From Deltaproteobacteria bacterium (GTDB lineage Bacteria > Desulfobacterota > Desulfarculia > Adiutricales > Adiutricaceae): DNA of 6,269 nt. The DNA lies in the NCBI GenBank assembly GCA_031279155.1, contig JAITJB010000071.1, forward strand, positions 1 through 6,269, in the 5' to 3' direction. The notes under the pieces were generated by a model. That model ran no database searches. It saw only the letters and a program-made list of their open reading frames with translations, and was not told where the DNA came from. Made by a program: the position numbers and the translations under genes. Positions 1 through 3,607 of the stretch are shown one piece after another. Positions within the stretch are counted from its first letter, which is position 1; every line of letters begins with the position of its first letter.

Positions 1-1096
1 CGGCCATAGCCAAAGCCTGCGCGGAGGCCTGGAGGTCTTCAAGTTGGCTCTTTAAGATTTCAACTTCTTCGTTGACATTATCTTCTTTTAGGACGCTTAA
101 GAGCTGCCTTAAGCCTGCGGCTAGCTTAGAGAGAGAATATAAGAGATCTTGAAGTTCGTCATTGTCAGGGCAGTTTACGGGATAGAGTTCAGACTCCTGA
201 TCAGAGCCATTGAACATTTCCGTAAGCCTTTCATCGATAAGGTTTAAGCTCTGGATCTTATCTGAGTGGTCTCTTAGCTCGGGGTATTTTTCAAAGACGT
301 TGGCCATGGTTTCAGATAAGGTTTTAAGTTCCCCGGGCCGGAGGTAGTAGCCAAAATGATCGGTGGCAATCGATTCTAAGAGGTGGGCTTCATCGAAGAT
401 TAAGGCGTCACAGGATGGCAGATACTGCCCAAGGTTATCAGTTGTGCCGTGAATAGCCAGGTAAGAGATAAAGAGATGGTGGTTAACTAAGATTATATCA
501 GCCGCCTGGGCGCGGCGGCGAAGAGCCGTAAGAAAACAGTCTTCTTGATATTGGCACTTTTGGCCATGACAGGCTACCGATGGGCTGGTAAGTTCTGAGG
601 GCCCGAAAAGGCCTCTAGCCGCCAAAGGTAGGGTTGAGAGATCGCCGTCGATGGTCTCTTTAAACCAGCCGTCAAAGGCCTCGTAGGCTTTAGGATGTTT
701 TTGTTCGGTTAAAAGGTTAATGTTACGACTATGGTAACGGAATTTACGGAGGCAGAGGTAGTTTTCCCGGCCCTTGATCAGGGCCACATGAAAATCGTGG
801 CCAAAATACTTGCGGATAAAGTCCAGATCTTTATAGAAAATTTGATCTTGGAGGTTTTTAAGACCAGTTGAGACCATGGTCTTCTTGGAAGACAAAAGGG
901 CCGGTAACAGATAGGCTAAGGTTTTGCCTATACCGGTACCGGCCTCAATAACGGTCGTTGAATGCTCTTGTAAGGCCTTCGTGACCTCCTGAGCCATGCT
1001 TAATTGCCCAGGCCGAAGTTCATAGTCTGGCCAGGCTGCTAAGGGCCCGTCCGGTCCTAAGAGCCAAGTGATGTCCCTGTTGACAGGGCCGGACAT
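1..1096 (-). CDS. DinG/YoaA-family Fe-S ATP-dependent DNA helicase (partial, C-terminus off left edge)
   Basis: This is a superfamily 2 helicase of the XPD/DinG group, which unwinds DNA 5' to 3' using ATP; the E. coli relatives act on R-loops, forks and damaged DNA. The window holds the first 365 residues. A Q-motif-like RPGQ lies at 28-31 and Walker A GTGIGKT at 53-59. A motif Ia region lies near 73-87 (STGLKNLQDQ). Four candidate cluster cysteines are C115, C176, C181 and C187; the last three are spaced C-x4-C-x5-C as in DinG. VNHHLF follows at 204-209 and the DEAH box at 235-238. The C-terminal motor domain with motifs V and VI is not visible. The start is ATG 1096: an in-frame TAA directly precedes it and it keeps the Q motif. 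The ribosome site is weak (GGGG six bases upstream). The PA2779 gene lies 89 bases upstream on the same strand, so co-transcription is possible. DinG versus YoaA cannot be separated here. Confidence 0.93.
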   Translation of the reverse strand, partial: MSGPVNRDITWLLGPDGPLAAWPDYELRPGQLSMAQEVTKALQEHSTTVIEAGTGIGKTLAYLLPALLSSKKTMVSTGLKNLQDQIFYKDLDFIRKYFGHDFHVALIKGRENYLCLRKFRYHSRNINLLTEQKHPKAYEAFDGWFKETIDGDLSTLPLAARGLFGPSELTSPSVACHGQKCQYQEDCFLTALRRRAQAADIILVNHHLFISYLAIHGTTDNLGQYLPSCDALIFDEAHLLESIATDHFGYYLRPGELKTLSETMANVFEKYPELRDHSDKIQSLNLIDERLTEMFNGSDQESELYPVNCPDNDELQDLLYSLSKLAAGLRQLLSVLKEDNVNEEVEILKSQLEDLQASAQALAMA

Positions 1097-1121
1097 GTAT
1101 TACCCCGAGACAGTATTACCC
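1097..1121 (-). repeat. Direct repeat GGGTAATAC x2 abutting the helicase start codon
   Basis: Read on the minus strand, the nonamer GGGTAATAC occurs twice with starts 16 bases apart, and the second copy ends at the helicase ATG. Each copy contains a -10-like TAATAC, and the second supplies the only purine-rich stretch that could act as a ribosome site. It could be a small local duplication or a regulator half-site pair; the sequence does not decide. Confidence 0.5.
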
Positions 1122-1185
1122 TAAGGCCAATTTCCCCAAGCCCAATTATCCAAAAGCTTTAGTGTAAGCTCGAGATCAGCTGACT

Positions 1186-1590
1186 TTAGCTGACAACGAG
1201 GCTTTTACCCATAAGGCTTAAGACGCCTAAAACCACCAAAAAGACCACGAGAACGGCTATAATAACCCCGGCCGTGCCATCGCCGGCCGGAATCATGGCC
1301 CGGTCGAGTTCGCCGGCCAGCGATCGGATCTCAGACTCATCAAGCTGTGATAAACGCTGATCGATTTCCTCGCGGCTGTAACCTAACGAGACCAAGGTCT
1401 CAGATACTTTTTTGTTTTCCAAGGTCGCCCTGATATGGGCCAGGTCGGCGTCCCTGGCCGACTGAGAGTCGACAGTAGTAGCAAACCCGTCTAGGGCCGC
1501 CTTGGTGGGCATCAGGGCTAGGACCATGGCCAGGGCGATCATCAGCAGAACCACCCGGTGGCCCGCCTTGGTTTTGGCAAGATCGCGCAT
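1186..1590 (-). CDS. PA2779-family small two-helix membrane protein
   Basis: The 134-residue product matches the architecture of the PA2779 family (uncharacterised, DUF6627-like). A basic N-terminus is followed by a hydrophobic helix or signal at about 13-28. Next comes a charged alpha-helical middle (about 40-98) with the pattern LVSLGYSREEIDQRL then LDESEIRSLAGELD. A P-A-G-D-G turn lies at 101-105 and a second hydrophobic helix at about 107-127. The middle presumably lies outside the cytoplasm. An earlier in-frame GTG exists at 1602, but its codons are themselves the GGAGG ribosome site for ATG 1590, so 1590 is the likelier start. Family members are often near a PA2778-type cysteine peptidase, from memory; none is visible here. 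The stop lies 89 bases upstream of the helicase start, without a clear terminator between. The function is unknown. Confidence 0.8.
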   Translation of the reverse strand: MRDLAKTKAGHRVVLLMIALAMVLALMPTKAALDGFATTVDSQSARDADLAHIRATLENKKVSETLVSLGYSREEIDQRLSQLDESEIRSLAGELDRAMIPAGDGTAGVIIAVLVVFLVVLGVLSLMGKSLVVS

Positions 1591-1595
1591 TTTTT

Positions 1596-1600
1596 CCTCC
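1596..1600 (-). promoter_or_regulatory. Ribosome binding site GGAGG deciding the PA2779 start
   Basis: On the minus strand GGAGG is followed by AAAAA and then ATG at 1590, a strong Shine-Dalgarno with five-base spacing. It overlaps the alternative GTG start at 1602, which argues against that longer reading. Confidence 0.8.
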
Positions 1601-1626
1601 ACAAATTTAGTTCAATAACAGCGAAA

Positions 1627-1652
1627 GGAGCCTAAGAGCGAGTTAGGCCTCC
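1627..1652 (-). other. Hairpin in the presumed leader of the PA2779 gene
   Basis: On the minus strand GGAG-G-CCTAA pairs with TTAGGCTCC around a seven-base loop, giving nine base pairs with one bulged base. It is followed by only three T residues, so it is a weak terminator at best. It lies 26 bases upstream of the GGAGG ribosome site and could be a leader or mRNA-stabilising hairpin. Confidence 0.4.
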
Positions 1653-1705
1653 GGCAAACGACTATAGCAAATTTGGCCGTGATAATATGATTTAGACTAG
1701 TTGAG

Positions 1706-1759
1706 AAAAATAAAACCTACCGGCCCCATTGATCCGGCTAGATCAGGGCCAGGCCCGGT
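1706..1759 (-). terminator. Terminator-like hairpin facing the PA2779 gene (minus strand)
   Basis: On the minus strand ACC...GGCCC-TGATC pairs with GATCA..GGGCC-GGT (3+5+5 pairs with two internal bulges) around the loop TAGCCG. Three bases later comes TTTTATTTTT. This fits an intrinsic terminator for a minus-strand transcript from the gene-free region to the right, or an attenuator if the PA2779 mRNA begins further upstream. The bulges lower confidence. Confidence 0.35.
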
Positions 1760-1827
1760 CTGTTAATTAATATCATAAAACTAGAAAATCGGCAAGAAGT
1801 TTTTTTAAACGATCCTTCGAACAAAAA

Positions 1828-1855
1828 TTGAACCGAGATCCGGCCAAATTACTAT
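1828..1855 (+). promoter_or_regulatory. Possible sigma70-type promoter upstream of a small ORF
   Basis: TTGAAC (1828-1833) and TACTAT (1850-1855) are separated by 16 bases. An alternative -10, TATGAT at 1853-1858, gives a 19-base spacer. A start near 1862 would give a leader of roughly 58 bases before the ORF at 1920. It is based on consensus resemblance only in AT-rich DNA. Confidence 0.25.
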
Positions 1856-1919
1856 GATAAAATTGGTCGCCCCCTGAGGAATTAATAGTACATGTCTTTG
1901 AATTTTTAGGATAAATCAA

Positions 1920-2024
1920 ATGTTCGGTTTAATAGCCAAATTACTGGTCAGCTGTCTGGCAATTGTCCGGCTTAAGTCCCCAAAACCCGGAGCCTGGCTC
2001 ATTATTTACTCGCCGATTATTTGA
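1920..2024 (+). CDS. Possible small hydrophobic protein, 34 aa (tentative)
   Basis: ATG 1920 opens 34 codons ending in TGA. An AGGA (1908-1911) lies eight bases upstream, a normal ribosome-site distance, and a promoter-like pair lies at 1828-1855. The product begins MFGLIAKLLVSCLAIVRLK, then a short K-P-G linker and a second hydrophobic run ending LIIYSPII. The first stretch could be a short membrane helix. I recognise no family. The composition resembles small membrane peptides, including some type I toxins, but length alone makes chance likely. An antisense 28-codon ORF (1916-2002) overlaps it with a poorer ribosome site. Confidence 0.25.
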   Translation: MFGLIAKLLVSCLAIVRLKSPKPGAWLIIYSPII

Positions 2025-2072
2025 CCGGCCGAGGTATTCTACACAAAAACAAGCCTTAAACGCTTAAACCCA

Positions 2073-2101
2073 AGCCTTGGCGACCTACGGAAGGCTCTTT
2101 T
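2073..2101 (+). terminator. Weak terminator-like hairpin after the small ORF
   Basis: AGCCTT (2073-2078) pairs with AAGGCT (2091-2096) around a 12-base loop and is followed by CTTTT. The stem is short and the T-run only four bases, so this is a weak candidate for the end of a transcript from about 1862. Confidence 0.2.
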
Positions 2102-2161
2102 GGGTCCATTTAGTATCAGTCTGACTTGACCTGGTTTATGTCAGGCCAGGACTTTTGGGGC

Positions 2162-2204
2162 CTAAAAAATATGCTCAAAAAAAATTTTGATTTAGGGCGA
2201 GCAT
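2162..2204 (-). terminator. Terminator-like hairpin on the minus strand
   Basis: On the minus strand ATGCTC (from 2204) pairs with GAGCAT (to 2171), and inside it TCAAAA can pair with TTTTGA. The stem is followed at once by ATTTTTT. It would end a leftward transcript from the hairpin cluster. The internal eight-base asymmetry and AT-rich inner stem make it moderate at best. Confidence 0.3.
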
Positions 2205-2316
2205 TAGAATTGATGAGGTAAACCTAAGCATCTCGCTCAGATAGCCAAGCGAGCGCAGCCTAGCTACCTTTCTAGGTGGGTCTTGAGCAACATTTCTGAC
2301 CCAATTTTTCTCTTTT
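2171..2316 (+). ncRNA. Candidate structured RNA: consecutive hairpins ending in a terminator
   Basis: Four hairpins stand almost end to end. (B) 2212-2232: GATG-AGG, loop TAAA, CCT-AAG-CATC. (C) 2232-2253: CTCGCT/AGCGAG with a 10-base loop. (D) 2259-2276: CCTAG/CTAGG. (E) 2277-2303: TGGGTC/GACCCA followed by a T-rich tail. Two alternatives compete: ATGCTC (2171-2176) can pair with GAGCAT (2199-2204), and GGGCGA (2194-2199) can pair with TCGCTC (2233-2238), which would break C. No long ORF explains it. I could not match it to tmRNA, RNase P RNA, SRP RNA, 6S RNA or a riboswitch I know. No convincing promoter was found, so the 5' end is uncertain. The antisense strand folds similarly and has its own terminator-like end, so the strand is not certain. 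Confidence 0.35.
2277..2316 (+). terminator. Probable intrinsic terminator
   Basis: TGGGTC (2277-2282) and GACCCA (2298-2303) form a perfect six-base-pair stem, followed within one base by TTTTTCTCTTTT. The 15-base loop is larger than usual. It would end a rightward transcript about 390 bases before the transaldolase gene. Confidence 0.45.
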
Positions 2317-2644
2317 GGCCATGTTTTTTACTTGCCAAACAACTGCCACTGGAATATAATTTCAAAGAAAAATCTAGTTAACTTTTCTTTTTTTGAGTGA
2401 CTGTTGCCTTGAATGTTCAGATCTCACCCTGTGCGTAATGTAATCACGGTATCATTAATCCGGAAAAATGGCTATGTCTTTATAACAATATTTAATTAGC
2501 GCAATTAAAAACCAAGGCTTTGTAAATATATCTAAGAACACTTGTAATATATAGATTTTTTTTCAAATAGTTACGGCTGTTAGCTGTGACTTTTTATGTT
2601 TAATCTATGGATTTGCATTTTTATTGACTACTAAAGAAGCTATA
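2317..2644. other. AT-rich spacer without recognisable gene
   Basis: No ORF with a credible ribosome site is seen on either strand. The only structure noted is an AT-only inverted repeat, AAAGAAAA (2364-2371) with TTTTCTTT (2383-2390), followed by more T. This could be a weak terminator in either direction or simply base composition. TTGACT at 2624-2629 resembles a -35 box but has no good -10 at the right distance. Confidence 0.5.
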
Positions 2645-2670
2645 CAAGATTAGATTGCATTATAATCTTG
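2645..2670 (+). promoter_or_regulatory. Perfect 8-bp dyad overlapping a TATAAT upstream of the transaldolase gene
   Basis: CAAGATTA (2645-2652) and TAATCTTG (2663-2670) are perfect inverted repeats separated by 10 bases. TATAAT at 2661-2666 sits inside the right arm, about 40 bases before the ATG. The layout fits a repressor operator over a -10 box. No good -35 stands 16-18 bases upstream of the TATAAT. As RNA it could also form a hairpin. Confidence 0.4.
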
Positions 2671-2707
2671 GTGTATTGCTGACTTTAGACTAACTTTAGG
2701 GAGCAAC

Positions 2708-3358
2708 ATGAAATTTTTTATTGATACCGCCAACCTGGAACAGATCAGGGAGGCGGCAGGTTTTGGCATACTGGACGGCGTGACCACCAATCCAAGTTTA
2801 ATGGCCAAAGAGGGCATTATTGAGCAGAGCACCAGGATCAAAGAGATCTGCGCTATTACCCCCACTCCGGTCAGCGCTGAGGTGCTGGCAACTGACACTG
2901 AGCCGATGATCGAGGAAGGCATTAAGCTTTCAGGCCTAGCCCCCAACGTCGTTGTCAAGATTCCCATGACCATAAACGGCCTTTTGGCCACCAAAGTTTT
3001 ATCTGGTCGGGGAATTAAAGTTAACGTCACCTTGATCTTTTCGGCTGTCCAGGCCCTTTTGGCCGCTAAAGCCGGGGCCGCTTACGTAAGCCCATTTGTT
3101 GGGCGCCTAGATGATACCGGTGTTAACGGCCTACAGGTGGTCGAAGAAATTTTGACCATAATGGATAACTACGATTTTGAAACCGAGGTTATCGTAGCTA
3201 GCGTCCGTCACACTCAGCATGTGGCTGGCGCGGCCATAATCGGGGCTGATATCTGCACCATCCCCTTTGCCGTCATCAAACAGCTCTCAGGGCACCCGCT
3301 GACCGATAAGGGTTTGGCGGCCTTTCTGGCCGACCACGCCAAAATCGCGGCCCACTAA
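2708..3358 (+). CDS. tal: Short-form transaldolase (TalC/FSA-type family)
   Basis: The 216-residue cytoplasmic protein belongs to the short transaldolase/fructose-6-phosphate aldolase family, class I Schiff-base aldolases of the non-oxidative pentose phosphate pathway. It has full length for the family. Visible features are FIDTAN with D6, TTNPSL at 26-31, SAEV at 56-59, the Schiff-base lysine K84 in VVVKIPMT, NVTLIFS at 106-112, YVSPFVGRLDD at 126-136, and ASVRH at 164-168. E58 and F130 fall where E. coli FSA has Gln59 and Tyr131. Glu and Phe are the residues of true transaldolases, so sedoheptulose-7-phosphate/erythrose-4-phosphate transfer is likelier than free fructose-6-phosphate cleavage. 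A GGGAG ribosome site sits four bases before the ATG. The gene appears to be transcribed alone; a dyad over a -10-like box lies just upstream. Confidence 0.95.
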   Translation: MKFFIDTANLEQIREAAGFGILDGVTTNPSLMAKEGIIEQSTRIKEICAITPTPVSAEVLATDTEPMIEEGIKLSGLAPNVVVKIPMTINGLLATKVLSGRGIKVNVTLIFSAVQALLAAKAGAAYVSPFVGRLDDTGVNGLQVVEEILTIMDNYDFETEVIVASVRHTQHVAGAAIIGADICTIPFAVIKQLSGHPLTDKGLAAFLADHAKIAAH

Positions 3359-3403
3359 AAAACTCTAAGAGCTTAAAACCATTAATAAAAATTAGCTTTT
3401 TAA

Positions 3404-3422
3404 TAGCTTTATATAAAAGCTA
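3404..3422 (+). other. AT-rich hairpin downstream of the transaldolase gene
   Basis: TAGCTTT (3404-3410) pairs with AAAGCTA (3416-3422) around ATATA. No T-run follows on the plus strand, so it is a poor rho-independent terminator, but it is the only stem after the stop codon and might mark the transcript end. Confidence 0.3.
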
Positions 3423-3468
3423 GGGCTTAAATTTTAGATCTTATCAGGCGGCCGCCCTTGGTCCCTTT

Positions 3469-3528
3469 GGCTAGACTAACTAACTGTCAGTTGTCTTTGA
3501 CCTGGCTAAGTCTAGTCTGTTAGTTGTC
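3469..3528 (+). repeat. Direct and inverted repeat cluster upstream of the DUF3798 gene
   Basis: CTGTCAGTTGTC (3484-3495) recurs as CTGTTAGTTGTC (3517-3528), 11 of 12 identical, with starts 33 bases apart, about three helical turns. GGCTA begins both modules (3469 and 3504). CTAGAC (3471-3476) is inverted at 3510-3515, and AACTAAC (3478-3484) at 3519-3525. A -35-like TTGACC lies between them at 3497-3502. This fits binding sites for a regulator of the gene at 3608, though no strong -10 is seen. Confidence 0.35.
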
Positions 3529-3607
3529 GAAATTAAAATGGTGAATTTTTAGTTGTTTAAATCAATAAATTAAGATAAAGTACTTCATATTTTTAAGGAG
3601 TCGCTGT

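Noticed and set aside
1591..1602. Longer reading of the PA2779 gene from GTG 1602
   Set aside because: The extra codons contain the GGAGG that serves ATG 1590 at ideal spacing, so they are more likely untranslated.
1811..1840. GGTTCAA on the minus strand, resembling a tRNA T-loop
   Set aside because: The flanks do not form a T-arm or acceptor stem and no cloverleaf can be drawn.
1916..2002. Minus-strand 28-codon ORF
   Set aside because: It has no good ribosome site, no hydrophobic or other feature, and overlaps the slightly better plus-strand candidate at 1920.
2345..2351. GCCACTG, resembling the cobalamin riboswitch B12 box
   Set aside because: The other conserved riboswitch elements are missing upstream and no B12-related gene follows.
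2624..2652. TTGACT at 2624-2629 as -35 of the transaldolase promoter
   Set aside because: The hexamers 16-18 bases downstream are poor -10 matches, and the TATAAT at 2661 is 31 bases away, too far to pair with it.
2650..3030. Minus-strand open frame of 126 codons opposite the transaldolase gene
   Set aside because: It is fully antisense to a well-recognised full-length gene and resembles no known protein; it is a shadow frame.
3447..3456. GC-rich palindrome GGCGGCCGCC in the spacer before the DUF3798 gene
   Set aside because: It is a perfect 10-base palindrome with no loop, T-run or nearby second copy; no function can be supported.
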